Origin: Candidatus Ruminococcus intestinipullorum
Lineage (GTDB): Bacteria; Bacillota; Clostridia; Lachnospirales; Lachnospiraceae
Length of the DNA: 32,997 nt
Direction of reading: 5' to 3'
Assembly (NCBI GenBank): GCA_018883985.1
Contig: JAHLFA010000112.1
Location: forward strand, 1 to 32,997
The notes below the pieces were generated by a model. That model was not told the DNA's origin. It ran no database searches and saw only the letters and a program-made list of their open reading frames with translations. The translations under genes and the position numbers were made by a program. Below, one piece after another: positions 1 through 9,236 of the stretch (positions within the stretch are counted from its first letter, which is position 1; every line of letters starts with the position of its first letter).

Positions 1-813
1 ATTACTGTGGGTACAATTGTGGGATTTATTCAATTGCTTAATTATATTGTTTGGCCGTTTACGGAATTAATGCCACTTCTAGGAGAGCTCCAGAATGGAA
101 AGGCAGCTCGCAATAGGATTAGAGAAATTGAGGAGCTGCCATGTGAAGAGGAAGAAAAGGATATTGAGATTAACAGAGAAAAGATGGTACTGAAGGTTCA
201 GAACGTATCATTTTCTTATGGAGAAGACGATATTCTGAAAAATCTCAATTTGGAACTGCAAAGAGGAATGTTTGTTGGAATTGTCGGCTCGAGTGGATGT
301 GGAAAAAGTACATTTATGCAGTTGTTGATGAATTTGTATAAGCCGACCTGTGGAGAAATCTATTTGACGGACGGAGACAGACGTGTAGATGGAACTTCTA
401 TCAGAAAATACATATCCTATGTACCACAGGATCATATGCTGATTAGTGGAACAGTGGCAGAGAATATTGCCTATGGTAAAGAATATGTTGAAATGGATAA
501 GGTGATTTCAGCAGCAAAAAGAGCAGGTATTCACGAATATATCTGTACGCTGCCAGAACAGTATGAAACGTATGTAAAGGAAAAAGGAGCAAACTTTTCA
601 TTTGGTCAGGCACAGCGTATTGCGATAGCCCGTGCAATTTATAAGGATTCTCCGATTATGATTCTGGATGAGCCTACTGCATCTTTAGATACAGTGTCAA
701 AACAGATTGTTATTGAAACGCTGAAAAAGGAATCCGAGAGTAGGCTTTGTATGATGGTATGCCATGACCAGACAGAAAATACGGAAATATTTGATCGAAT
801 TATTTCTTTTTAA
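1..813 (+). CDS. ABC exporter, permease-ATPase fusion (3' part only)
   Basis: This is the C-terminal part of an ABC transporter half-molecule that joins a membrane domain to an ATPase. The frame is open to the window edge, so the true start lies outside. The first ~35 residues look like the end of the last membrane helix. The ATPase domain follows, with a Walker A motif (GSSGCGKST), a Q-loop (YVPQD), a signature motif in the variant form FSFGQ instead of LSGGQ, a Walker B motif (MILDEPTASLD) and an H-loop histidine (MVCHD). Such proteins export peptides, drugs or lipids as dimers in the cytoplasmic membrane. The cargo cannot be told from this fragment. The gene ends at a strong hairpin and converges on the AraC gene, so it is not part of the sugar cluster. 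Confidence 0.92.
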   Translation: MTVGTIVGFIQLLNYIVWPFTELMPLLGELQNGKAARNRIREIEELPCEEEEKDIEINREKMVLKVQNVSFSYGEDDILKNLNLELQRGMFVGIVGSSGCGKSTFMQLLMNLYKPTCGEIYLTDGDRRVDGTSIRKYISYVPQDHMLISGTVAENIAYGKEYVEMDKVISAAKRAGIHEYICTLPEQYETYVKEKGANFSFGQAQRIAIARAIYKDSPIMILDEPTASLDTVSKQIVIETLKKESESRLCMMVCHDQTENTEIFDRIISF

Positions 814-833
814 AGATGCTTAGATAGCTATAA

Positions 834-874
834 GTAGGGAGGTGTGTGACTCATTGAGACACATACCTCCCTAC
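834..874. terminator. Hairpin between convergent genes, likely bidirectional terminator
   Basis: Fifteen-base arms at 834-848 and 860-874 pair with one G-T wobble around an 11-base loop. The hairpin lies between the stop of the ABC exporter (813) and the stop of the convergent AraC gene (886). The T-rich tract downstream is short, so termination is inferred from the strong stem and its position. Confidence 0.75.
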
Positions 875-885
875 TTTGTGCATTG

Positions 886-1737
886 TTATTTTATCACCTG
901 ATTCTTATTTCGCCATTCTCTAGGCGATATTCCATATACATTTTTAAAAGCTCTTGAGAAATGCAACTGGTTTGGATAGCCGACAGCATTTCCGATGTCA
1001 TTGATGGACAGTGTAGTTAGTTTCAGTAATTCTGAAGCTTTGGTCATGCGATAGTTCAGTAGGAACTGCTGGGGGGATTGTCCTACGGTGTCTTTGAAGA
1101 TTCGGCCGAAATAGGTTCGATTTAGTCCACAGAAGGCGGCGAGGCTTTCGATGGCTATATCATTCTGAAAATTCTGTTCTATATAATTTAATGCTTCTTT
1201 GATGTAAAAATCACGCATTCGCCCATCTGCGGATATTTTTATAGATGCTACAGATCTCGTCAGGAAGTCAAGAAACAGATAAAGATGACCGATTAGATGG
1301 AAAGACGATTCATTTCTATGATCTACGATATACTGCATTTCGTTGACCATATTTTCTCTGAGATCTTTGAAAGGGGCATGGTATATTGGATTTTCAACAG
1401 TAAGTCCAGCGGTTTCTACTGCTTCTCTTGCACGCATCCCATCAAATTCAATCCATATGTATTCCCAGGGGAGTTTGGAATCAGCAATATAGGTCGTAAC
1501 CTGTTTGGGGAAGATCATGAATCCTTGTCCGCTGCGAATCTGATATTCGTGATCCTGTCCTTTGAAATCCGTTGTCAAAAGCCGTCCTGTGCCAGATAGG
1601 ACATAGTGAAATAAGTAGTGGTTCCGAGTAGCAGGACCAAAGGAATAGGCGGGGTCACATTGTTCTCTTCCAAATTGGTACATGCAGAGGTCAACAAAAT
1701 TTTCATTTGGAAAAATAGAAAAAACGTGATTACTCAT
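886..1737 (-). CDS. AraC-family regulator of the alpha-galactoside cluster
   Basis: A 283-residue AraC/XylS-type activator. The N-terminal half (about residues 30-150) is a cupin-like sugar-sensing domain of the RafR/MsmR kind. The C-terminal ~100 residues hold two helix-turn-helix motifs, with typical text such as IAIESLAAFCGLNRTYFGRIFK and a closing INDIGNAVGYPNQLHFSRAFK-type second helix set. The ATG at 1737 follows an AAGGAGG site at good spacing. The gene is transcribed away from the sugar transporter genes that start at 1935, and the shared 197-base region would hold its operators. The context (binding protein, permeases, alpha-galactosidase) supports control by raffinose or melibiose. 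The exact inducer is inferred. Confidence 0.9.
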   Translation of the reverse strand: MSNHVFSIFPNENFVDLCMYQFGREQCDPAYSFGPATRNHYLFHYVLSGTGRLLTTDFKGQDHEYQIRSGQGFMIFPKQVTTYIADSKLPWEYIWIEFDGMRAREAVETAGLTVENPIYHAPFKDLRENMVNEMQYIVDHRNESSFHLIGHLYLFLDFLTRSVASIKISADGRMRDFYIKEALNYIEQNFQNDIAIESLAAFCGLNRTYFGRIFKDTVGQSPQQFLLNYRMTKASELLKLTTLSINDIGNAVGYPNQLHFSRAFKNVYGISPREWRNKNQVIK

Positions 1738-1856
1738 AGTGCCTCCTTTTTATTTTCTTATGATATTAAACATTATAACCTAAAATATACCAAAATGCGA
1801 CCCTACTATACAAAAAAGATACATAAGTTGCAACATGGCATATAACACGGAGGATA

Positions 1857-1891
1857 CTGATATTTCTGATAAAAAGGTGAAATGCTATAAT
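1857..1891 (+). promoter_or_regulatory. Putative extended -10 promoter of the sugar operon with a tandem CTGATA pair
   Basis: An extended -10 sequence, TGCTATAAT, lies at 1883-1891. The hexamer 17 bases upstream (TTTCTG, 1863-1868) is a poor -35 match, as expected for a promoter that needs an activator. The hexamer CTGATA occurs at 1857-1862 and 1866-1871, overlapping the weak -35, and may be part of the AraC binding site. Confidence 0.5.
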
Positions 1892-1934
1892 TTACATATA
1901 AGAAGAAATGCTAAAAGGAAGGGGATAAAACACT

Positions 1935-3218
1935 ATGAAAAAGAGCAAAGCAATCAGCACAGTGCTTGTAGTATTCATGCTTGTGTCGATGATTCTTTCA
2001 GGCTGTGGTTCAAATGAAAACAGTGGAAAAACAAAGATTGAAATCCTGCAGTACAAACCAGAGGCAGCGACGTACTTTGACCAGTTGGAAGATCAGTTCA
2101 ATGCAACGCATGACGACATCCATCTAACGATTAGTTCTCCAAATGATGCGACTACAATTTTGAGAACTCGATTTATCCGTGAGGACTATCCAGATATCAT
2201 TGGTATTGGTGGTGATATCAACTATTCCTACTATGTGGATGCGGATATCTTGGCAGATGTATCAGATTATCAAGGGTTGAAAGATGTGAAAGGATCCTAT
2301 ATCGACATTCTTGAGGCACTGGAGATTACACCAAAGGACGGTACATACGGTGTGCCATATGTGGCGAATGCAGCAGGCATTCTATATAACAGGGATATGT
2401 TTGAAGAACACGGTTGGGAGATTCCAGAATCATGGGATGAGTTGATAGCTCTGTGTGAGGAGATTAAGGCAGAAGGTATCTTGCCATTCTACTTTGGATT
2501 CCGTGACACTTGGACCTGTCTTGCACCGTGGAATTCACTGGCAGTTAACCTTGCACCGACGGATACATGTCAGAAAGTGAATGCAGGAGAGACCACATTT
2601 TCCAAGGAGTACGTGGAAGTTGCAAAGAAATGTGCACAGCTAGTAAGCTACGGACCAGATGATCCATTCGCATATGGATACAACGATGCATGTACAGCAT
2701 TTGCAAATGGGGAATCTGCAATGTATCCAATTGGAAGTTATGCTGTTCCACAGATTCTTTCTGTGAATCCAGATATGAACATTGATTCTTTTGTAACACC
2801 AGGTAACAACGATTCATCCAAAAATACGCTGAACTCAGGTGTTGACTTGATGTTCGCAGTAACCACAGAATGTGAGAACAAAGAAGCGGCTTACGAGGTT
2901 CTCGATTTCTTGATGGATGATGAGAATATTCAGGCATACATTGACGCTCAGAATGCAGTACCCTGTAAGAATGGAAACTTTGACCTTGCTCCGATGCTAG
3001 ATGGTATGCTTCCGTTTATTGAGGCCGATAACATGACCGATTTCCAGGATCACTACTATCCGTCAGAGATGGCTGCAGATGCACTGATTCAGACCTATTT
3101 CATCAATGGAGATGTGGAAGACTTCCTTAATGATTTTGACACACGCTGGCAGAGGTACAACCGAGATATTATCCGTGCAGTTCAGGAGTATAATGAAGAA
3201 CACGGTATTACAGAGTAG
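1935..3218 (+). CDS. Sugar ABC transporter substrate-binding lipoprotein
   Basis: A 427-residue extracellular solute-binding protein of family 1 (the maltose/multiple-sugar-binding type). Residues 1-23 are a lipoprotein signal peptide. The lipobox LSGC places the lipidated cysteine at residue 24, so the protein is anchored outside the membrane. Motifs typical of the family include the GTYGVPYVANAAGILYN region and WDELIALCEEIK. The start is preceded by AAGGAAGGGG. It is the first gene of a run with two permeases, alpha-galactosidase and amylosucrase, so alpha-galactosides such as raffinose, melibiose or stachyose are the likely ligands. That specificity is inferred from context. Confidence 0.92.
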   Translation: MKKSKAISTVLVVFMLVSMILSGCGSNENSGKTKIEILQYKPEAATYFDQLEDQFNATHDDIHLTISSPNDATTILRTRFIREDYPDIIGIGGDINYSYYVDADILADVSDYQGLKDVKGSYIDILEALEITPKDGTYGVPYVANAAGILYNRDMFEEHGWEIPESWDELIALCEEIKAEGILPFYFGFRDTWTCLAPWNSLAVNLAPTDTCQKVNAGETTFSKEYVEVAKKCAQLVSYGPDDPFAYGYNDACTAFANGESAMYPIGSYAVPQILSVNPDMNIDSFVTPGNNDSSKNTLNSGVDLMFAVTTECENKEAAYEVLDFLMDDENIQAYIDAQNAVPCKNGNFDLAPMLDGMLPFIEADNMTDFQDHYYPSEMAADALIQTYFINGDVEDFLNDFDTRWQRYNRDIIRAVQEYNEEHGITE

Positions 3219-3233
3219 GAAAGGAGCGAGATT

Positions 3234-4106
3234 ATGAAGAAAGTAAATGACAGCAAAAGAACATATATGCTGATTACCATACCGATTCTGGCACTGTTTG
3301 TCTGCTTTAACACTATACCACTTATCCGTGGTGTGATTTACAGTTTTACAAACTATAAAGGTTTTGGAACTTATGATTTCATTGGATTTCGCAACTATCT
3401 AGATTTGTTCACAGATCCTAGAATTGGCAGTTCCTACTTATTTACCATCAAGTTTGCCATTGTGGCAACAATTGTGACGAATGTAATTAGCCTTATTTTA
3501 GCACTTGGTCTGAACAGTAAGATTAAGGGCAAGACATTTCTGAGAGCGGCATATTTCGTGCCAAATGTTCTCGGAGCTTTGGTTGTAGGCTATATTTTCC
3601 AGTATTTCTTTACCTATATCCTGCCAGGGCTTGGTGATATGCTTGGTAGTGAAGTGCTTCGAGGAAGCATGCTTTCCAACAGTAAGACGGCATGGATCGC
3701 TATTGTGACCGTCTGTGCATGGCAATCCATCGCCATGAATACAATTATCTATATTTCTGGTCTTCAGACAGTGCCAGAGGATGTATATGAGGCAGGAGAT
3801 TTGGATGGTGCAACTGGATGGAAGAAGTTTAAACATCTGACATTCCCATTGATTATCCCATTCTTTACAATCAATATGGTTCTCTGTGTGAAGAATTTCT
3901 TGATGGTATTCGATCAGATTATGGCGATGACAAAGGGCGGTCCAGAGCAGAGTACGGAGTCCATCTCTTATCTGATTTACAATAACGGTCTTTCAGGTGG
4001 AAGTTTTGGATATCAGAGTGCCAATGCAGTTGTATTCTTTATTGTGATTGTAGCACTCTCTGTTGCACAAATGACAATATCAAGTAAGAAGGAGGAGCAG
4101 CTGTAA
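3234..4106 (+). CDS. Sugar ABC transporter permease, MalF/UgpA type
   Basis: A 290-residue inner-membrane permease with about six membrane segments. The conserved cytoplasmic EAA loop that contacts the ATPase is visible as VYEAGDLDGATGWKKF. It follows the binding-protein gene by 15 bases, with an AAAGGAG site before the ATG. Its last base overlaps the first base of the next permease gene, so the two are probably translated together and form a heterodimer. Its ATPase partner is not encoded in this window. Confidence 0.93.
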   Translation: MKKVNDSKRTYMLITIPILALFVCFNTIPLIRGVIYSFTNYKGFGTYDFIGFRNYLDLFTDPRIGSSYLFTIKFAIVATIVTNVISLILALGLNSKIKGKTFLRAAYFVPNVLGALVVGYIFQYFFTYILPGLGDMLGSEVLRGSMLSNSKTAWIAIVTVCAWQSIAMNTIIYISGLQTVPEDVYEAGDLDGATGWKKFKHLTFPLIIPFFTINMVLCVKNFLMVFDQIMAMTKGGPEQSTESISYLIYNNGLSGGSFGYQSANAVVFFIVIVALSVAQMTISSKKEEQL

Positions 4107-4948
4107 TGTATGAAAAAATGAAAGACAGAATAAACTGGCCAATAACAATCCTTCTGTTTATTGGACTGCTTACTGTAGCATTTCCAATGTATATGACAAT
4201 CGTAATTGCATTTAAACAGCCTTCTGAGATGACGAACAGTATCTCGGGGATATTGTCTCCACCAGCACAGTGGTCCTTAAGCAATTTTAAGCAAGCAATG
4301 GAATTGACGGACTTTTGGCATTCACTGGGCAATAGTATTCTAGTGACAGTCAGTACGGTCGTACTCTGCATTATTCTTCATTCTCTCATGGGATTTGCAG
4401 TTGGAAGAAATAAAGCACACAGCAAGCTGTACAACCTGATATATCTATTTATTGTGAGCGGTATGTTTGTTCCATTCGCTATCTTGATGATGCCTTTGGC
4501 AAAACAAACGGCTGAGATGCATCTTGATAATTGGTTTGGTGTTATCCTGCTTTATGTGGTATTTTACATGCCTATGAATTTACTTCTTTACACAGGGTAT
4601 CTCGTAAATATTCCAATCGCACTAGAGGAGGCGGCGAGAGTGGACGGTGCGAGTACATGGTGTATTTTTTGGAAGATTATATTTCCTATCATGGGACCGA
4701 TGCATGCAACGGTAGCAGTTATCACTGCACTGGCCGTATGGAATGATGTTATGACACCACTGATTATTATGTCAGGAAAAGGACAGAATACGCTTCCGTT
4801 AGCACAGCTAACATTCCAGACACAGTTTGGTACGAACTATAATCTAGCGTTCGCATCCTATCTGTTGGCACTGATTCCAATCGTTGTATTTTATGTAATC
4901 TGTCAGAAGCACATTATCAACGGAGTGGTAAACGGTGCCGTGAAATAA
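4106..4948 (+). CDS. Sugar ABC transporter permease, MalG/UgpE type
   Basis: A 280-residue partner permease with about six membrane helices. The EAA loop reads LEEAARVDGASTWCIFWK. The start overlaps the end of the preceding permease gene by one base, and an AAGGAGG sequence inside that gene serves as ribosome binding site. With the other permease and the lipoprotein it makes up an alpha-galactoside importer. No ATP-binding subunit lies between this gene and the alpha-galactosidase. In Firmicutes such importers often share a general MsmX/MsmK-type ATPase, which is the likely case here. Confidence 0.93.
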   Translation: MYEKMKDRINWPITILLFIGLLTVAFPMYMTIVIAFKQPSEMTNSISGILSPPAQWSLSNFKQAMELTDFWHSLGNSILVTVSTVVLCIILHSLMGFAVGRNKAHSKLYNLIYLFIVSGMFVPFAILMMPLAKQTAEMHLDNWFGVILLYVVFYMPMNLLLYTGYLVNIPIALEEAARVDGASTWCIFWKIIFPIMGPMHATVAVITALAVWNDVMTPLIIMSGKGQNTLPLAQLTFQTQFGTNYNLAFASYLLALIPIVVFYVICQKHIINGVVNGAVK

Positions 4949-5016
4949 GTGTGATATTCACCGATATTTTCATATACAAGAAAGAAACAATATTTACAAA
5001 TCAGGAGAGATAGACT

Positions 5017-7203
5017 ATGAGCATTGTATATAATGAAACACAGAAAACAATCACGCTGCACACAAAAAATACAACTTATCAGATGCAGATAGATAAATAC
5101 GGATTTTTACTCCATTTGTACTATGGAAAGAAAGCAGACGGATGTATGGATTATCTGCTAACTTACTATGATAGAGGATTTTCTGGAAATCCATATGATG
5201 CAGGACAAGACAAGACATATTCGATGGACTCACTGCCACAAGAATTCCCATCACTGGGGACAGGGGATTACCGTACACCTGCATGTATTATTGAGAATAC
5301 GGATCATACACACTGCAGTGATTTCCGTTATGTGAGTCATAGCATCAAGGACGGGAAATACTCTCTAAAGGGGCTGCCTGCTGTATATGCAAATGATGAC
5401 GAGGCACAGACATTGGAAGTAGTATTGGAGGATTGTGTGACTAACGTGCGTGCCGTACTTCTATATGGAGTGCTTCCAAAATATGATATTATTACTCGCA
5501 GTGTTCGAATTGTCAACGCAAGCGATGGAAATATTTCTATAAAGAAACTGGCACCAGCATGTCTTGATATGGTTGGGGGCAGGTATGACTTTCTTACATT
5601 TTACGGTCGTCATGCCATGGAGAGAAATCTCCAGAGGATGTCTATTGGACATGGTGTGCAGAAGGTTGGAAGTACAAGAGGAACTTCCAGTCACCAGTAC
5701 AACCCAGCAGTGATTATGGCAGAGCATGATGCTACAGAAGACATGGGAAGCTGCTATGCTATGGCATTTGTATATAGTGGAGGGTTCCAAAGTGAGGCAA
5801 GTCAGGATCAGTACAATCAGACTAGACTCGTGATGGGATTATCAGAGGAGCAGTTTTCATATCCTTTGAGTGCAGGCGAGGAGTTCCAGTCTCCAGAAGT
5901 GATTATGAGTTATTCGGGAGAAGGTTTGGCAAAGCTGTCTCAGAATCTACATCGTTGCATGAGAAGACATCTCTGCAGAGGAAAATATAAAGAAATGGTA
6001 CGCCCAATTCTGCTAAACAGCTGGGAGGCTTCTTATTTTGATTTTACAGGGGAATCTCTTTTAAAGCTTGCTTCGGAGGCAGCGAATCTAGGGATAGAGA
6101 TGTTCGTACTGGACGATGGATGGTTTGGTCAGCGTGACAGTGATCTTAGCAGTTTAGGTGACTGGAAGGTAAATGAAGAGAAGCTGGGATGTACTTTAGG
6201 TGAACTAATTACAAAGGTCAATGACATGGGATTGAAATTTGGTATCTGGATTGAACCAGAGATGGTCAATGAGGACAGTGATCTCTACAGAGAGCATCCA
6301 GACTGGGCTTTTGTGATTCCAGGACGTCGTCCAATTCGTTCAAGACATCAGTTGGTACTTGACTTTTCCAGAAAGGAAGTAGTCGACTATGTATATGATC
6401 AGATATGTGCAGTTCTTGATCAGGGCAATGTGGAATATATCAAGTGGGATATGAATCGAAGCATTTCTGATGTGTATTCGGCGACGGCGAATAGTCAGGG
6501 CAGGGTGCTTCACGATTATGTGCTGGGACTCTATGATTTCTTAGAGCGTTTGGTACAACGTTATCCGAACATTCTGTTGGAAGGATGTAGTGGTGGTGGT
6601 GGACGGTTCGATGCTGGAATGCTCTACTATACACCACAAATTTGGTGCAGTGATAACACAGATGCGATTGATCGTCTGGAGATTCAGTACGGTACATCTT
6701 TCATCTATCCTTGCTCCTGTGTCGGTTCACATGTGTCAGCTTCGCCAAACCATCAAACAGAGCGTGTAACGACCATGAAGACAAGGGGAACAGTAGCCCT
6801 TGCAGGAACATTTGGATATGAGCTTAACCTAAATATACTAAGTGAGGAAGATAAGGAAGAGATTCGTCGGCAGATTGCAGAGTATAAAAAGTATGCAAAT
6901 CTGGTGCAGAAAGGTATCTATTATCGTCTAACGAATCCTCAGATCGACAATCAGGGTGCATGGGAGTTCGTATCGGAGGACCAGAAGGAAGCATTGGTTC
7001 AGGTTGTCGGAATTAAGAAGCATGCTAATATGACCGTAGATTATATTAAGGTCAGAGGATTAAAAGAAAATACAATGTATCGAGAGGAGACAACAGGAAA
7101 ACTGTATAACAGTACGGCACTTAGAGAAATTGGTGTGCCAAAACCAGTACTTCATGGGGAATATCAGGCGTATCAGTGGCATTTTATTGAAGAAGAACAG
7201 TAG
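5017..7203 (+). CDS. Alpha-galactosidase, glycoside hydrolase family 36
   Basis: A 728-residue alpha-galactosidase of the usual length for bacterial GH36. The N-terminal beta-sandwich is followed by a TIM barrel. The nucleophile is Asp478 in YIKWDMNRS. The acid/base is Asp546 in WCSDNTDAIDR, after the LEGCSGGGGRFD loop. Other family blocks are LDDGWFG and FGIWIEPEMVNEDSDLY. There is no signal peptide, so it acts in the cytoplasm. It would remove terminal alpha-1,6-galactose from raffinose, melibiose or stachyose imported by the transporter upstream. The sucrose left from raffinose could then feed the next gene. A GGAGAGA ribosome site precedes the ATG. Confidence 0.96.
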   Translation: MSIVYNETQKTITLHTKNTTYQMQIDKYGFLLHLYYGKKADGCMDYLLTYYDRGFSGNPYDAGQDKTYSMDSLPQEFPSLGTGDYRTPACIIENTDHTHCSDFRYVSHSIKDGKYSLKGLPAVYANDDEAQTLEVVLEDCVTNVRAVLLYGVLPKYDIITRSVRIVNASDGNISIKKLAPACLDMVGGRYDFLTFYGRHAMERNLQRMSIGHGVQKVGSTRGTSSHQYNPAVIMAEHDATEDMGSCYAMAFVYSGGFQSEASQDQYNQTRLVMGLSEEQFSYPLSAGEEFQSPEVIMSYSGEGLAKLSQNLHRCMRRHLCRGKYKEMVRPILLNSWEASYFDFTGESLLKLASEAANLGIEMFVLDDGWFGQRDSDLSSLGDWKVNEEKLGCTLGELITKVNDMGLKFGIWIEPEMVNEDSDLYREHPDWAFVIPGRRPIRSRHQLVLDFSRKEVVDYVYDQICAVLDQGNVEYIKWDMNRSISDVYSATANSQGRVLHDYVLGLYDFLERLVQRYPNILLEGCSGGGGRFDAGMLYYTPQIWCSDNTDAIDRLEIQYGTSFIYPCSCVGSHVSASPNHQTERVTTMKTRGTVALAGTFGYELNLNILSEEDKEEIRRQIAEYKKYANLVQKGIYYRLTNPQIDNQGAWEFVSEDQKEALVQVVGIKKHANMTVDYIKVRGLKENTMYREETTGKLYNSTALREIGVPKPVLHGEYQAYQWHFIEEEQ

Positions 7204-7226
7204 AAGAATATATGGAGGATTGCACT

Positions 7227-9146
7227 ATGGCAGGAAAATCCACAGCAGCTGCAGGCGTAAAGAAGATGCCTGCAAAGAAAATAGGAGAAAAGAAAGTGGC
7301 AGATAGGAAAAAGGTGGAAAATGACCGTATATTTATAGAGAGGCTTGGTCGCCATCATGATGAACTCCGCTGGCTTTATATGGAACTATATGGCAATGAC
7401 GATATGTTCGCCGAACTTTGTGACCAGATGAAGCGATATTATGACCTGAGAAATGATAAGCTGAAAAAACTTGATGCACAACGTGAAGTGGAAGATAAAT
7501 GGTATCATAGACGGGATATGGTCGGTATGATGATGTATATCGATAATTTTGCCGACAATATCAAAGGGGTTCAAGAAAAACTGGCATATATCGAAAGCTG
7601 TAATGTAAATTATATCCATTTAATGCCTTTCTTAGATTCCCCAAAAGGGCGTTCTGATGGTGGATATGCGGTGGCAGATTTTCGGAAGGTAAAGCCAGAC
7701 TTGGGAACTATGGATGATTTGTCAAAGCTGGCAGAGAAATGTCATGAAAAAGGAATCAGTCTGTGTATGGATTTCGTTATGAACCATACATCAGAAGATC
7801 ACGAGTGGGCCGTGAAAGCTCGTCAGGGCGATGGTGAATACATGAGCCGATACTTCTTCTATGAAGATCCATCGATCCCACAAGAATATGAGAAGACTGT
7901 ACCTCAGGTGTTTCCAACAACAGCACCAGGAAACTTTACTTGGCTTTCGGAAATAGGATATTATGTGATGACTACATTCTATCCGTATCAGTGGGATTTA
8001 AATTACCACAATCCACGAGTGTTCAATGAGATGATGTATAACTTCCTCTATTTGGCCAATCAGGGAATGGATATTATTCGTATCGATGCCGTTCCCTATA
8101 TCTGGAAGGAACTAGGAACGAACTGTCGCAACCTACCACAGGTACACACCATTATCCGTATGATGCGTATAATTGGTGAGATTGTTTGCCCAGGTGTTGT
8201 GCTTCTAGGTGAGGTTGTAATGGAACCAGACAAAGTGACACCGTATTTTGGTACGGTGGAGAAGCCAGAGTGCCATATGCTATACAATGTAACGACTATG
8301 GCTACGACATGGCATACGGTTGCTACACGTGACATCCGTCTGTTGAGAAAACAGATGGACATTGTCTGCTCACTCCCTAGAGAATATATATTTCTTAATT
8401 ATCTAAGGTGCCACGATGATATAGGTTGGGGGCTTGATTATGATACACTGAAAATGTGGGGAATGGAGGAGATTCCTCATAAGCGTTATCTCAATGACTA
8501 TTTTCAAGGGAAGACACCAGATAGTGTCAGTCGGGGTGAACTTTACAATGACGATCCAGTGACTCAGGATGCCAGATTCTGTGCAACAACTGCATCTATG
8601 TGTGGTATTGAGAGTGCTGGATTTGAGCAGGATATGGAGAAAATGGAGCAGGCCATCACGAAAGATGTGATGCTCCACGCATACATGTTTACTCAGTCAG
8701 GAATTCCTATGCTCTACAGTGGAGATGAGGTTGGTCAGATTAATGATTATACTTACAAAGAAGATCCAGATAAGGTGACGGACTCCCGTTATATTCACAG
8801 AGGAAAATTCAACTGGGATCAGGTGGAGCTTATCAAAGACAGGAGCAGTGTACAGGGACAAATCTTTAACGCACTGAAAAAATTGGAAAATATTCGACGA
8901 GATGAAGTAGTCTTTAGTGCAGATGCAGAAGTGTGGACGAAAGATTACAGCGATCAATCCATTCTCTGGATTGTACGTCGATATATGGATGAGGAGCTCC
9001 ATGCTGTATTTAACTTTAGTGATAATGCTAAGACTGTTTGGATGCCAGAAAAGGCAGAATATATGAATCTATTTAGTGGAAGCACGGATGAAATCGAGAC
9101 TGTAGATATACCAGAATGGGGATTTCTGTGGATGAAGAAGAGATGA
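7227..9146 (+). CDS. Amylosucrase-type sucrose-cleaving enzyme, GH13 subfamily 4
   Basis: A 639-residue GH13 enzyme resembling amylosucrase in length and motifs. The catalytic triad is Asp287 (IIRIDAVPY), Glu329 (LLGEVVMEP) and Asp397 (RCHDDIGW), in register with the Neisseria enzyme. MNHTSEDHEW and GDEVGQINDY are further family blocks. An in-frame ATG at 7212 exists, but a GGAGG at 7214-7218 lies inside that reading and is well placed for the ATG at 7227, which I chose. The first ~30 residues are rich in Lys and Ala and look like a disordered tail. It would transfer glucose from sucrose to glucan or water and release fructose, completing raffinose use. Sucrose hydrolase is an alternative within the same subfamily. 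Confidence 0.85.
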   Translation: MAGKSTAAAGVKKMPAKKIGEKKVADRKKVENDRIFIERLGRHHDELRWLYMELYGNDDMFAELCDQMKRYYDLRNDKLKKLDAQREVEDKWYHRRDMVGMMMYIDNFADNIKGVQEKLAYIESCNVNYIHLMPFLDSPKGRSDGGYAVADFRKVKPDLGTMDDLSKLAEKCHEKGISLCMDFVMNHTSEDHEWAVKARQGDGEYMSRYFFYEDPSIPQEYEKTVPQVFPTTAPGNFTWLSEIGYYVMTTFYPYQWDLNYHNPRVFNEMMYNFLYLANQGMDIIRIDAVPYIWKELGTNCRNLPQVHTIIRMMRIIGEIVCPGVVLLGEVVMEPDKVTPYFGTVEKPECHMLYNVTTMATTWHTVATRDIRLLRKQMDIVCSLPREYIFLNYLRCHDDIGWGLDYDTLKMWGMEEIPHKRYLNDYFQGKTPDSVSRGELYNDDPVTQDARFCATTASMCGIESAGFEQDMEKMEQAITKDVMLHAYMFTQSGIPMLYSGDEVGQINDYTYKEDPDKVTDSRYIHRGKFNWDQVELIKDRSSVQGQIFNALKKLENIRRDEVVFSADAEVWTKDYSDQSILWIVRRYMDEELHAVFNFSDNAKTVWMPEKAEYMNLFSGSTDEIETVDIPEWGFLWMKKR

Positions 9147-9186
9147 TAAAGAGCATGAAAGGGTATCAATTTGGTATAGATTAAAA

Positions 9187-9236
9187 AAATAAACGGAAAT
9201 AACACAGTGCTAGTGTTAATTTCCGTTTATTTTTAT
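9187..9236. terminator. Bidirectional terminator between amylosucrase and DctP genes
   Basis: Arms at 9187-9205 and 9213-9232 pair over about 19 bases with a single bulge around a short loop. The plus strand continues with a T-rich tail. On the minus strand the stem is followed by a run of seven T's, from the A run at 9183-9189. It lies between the convergent genes ending at 9146 and 9233. Confidence 0.85.
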
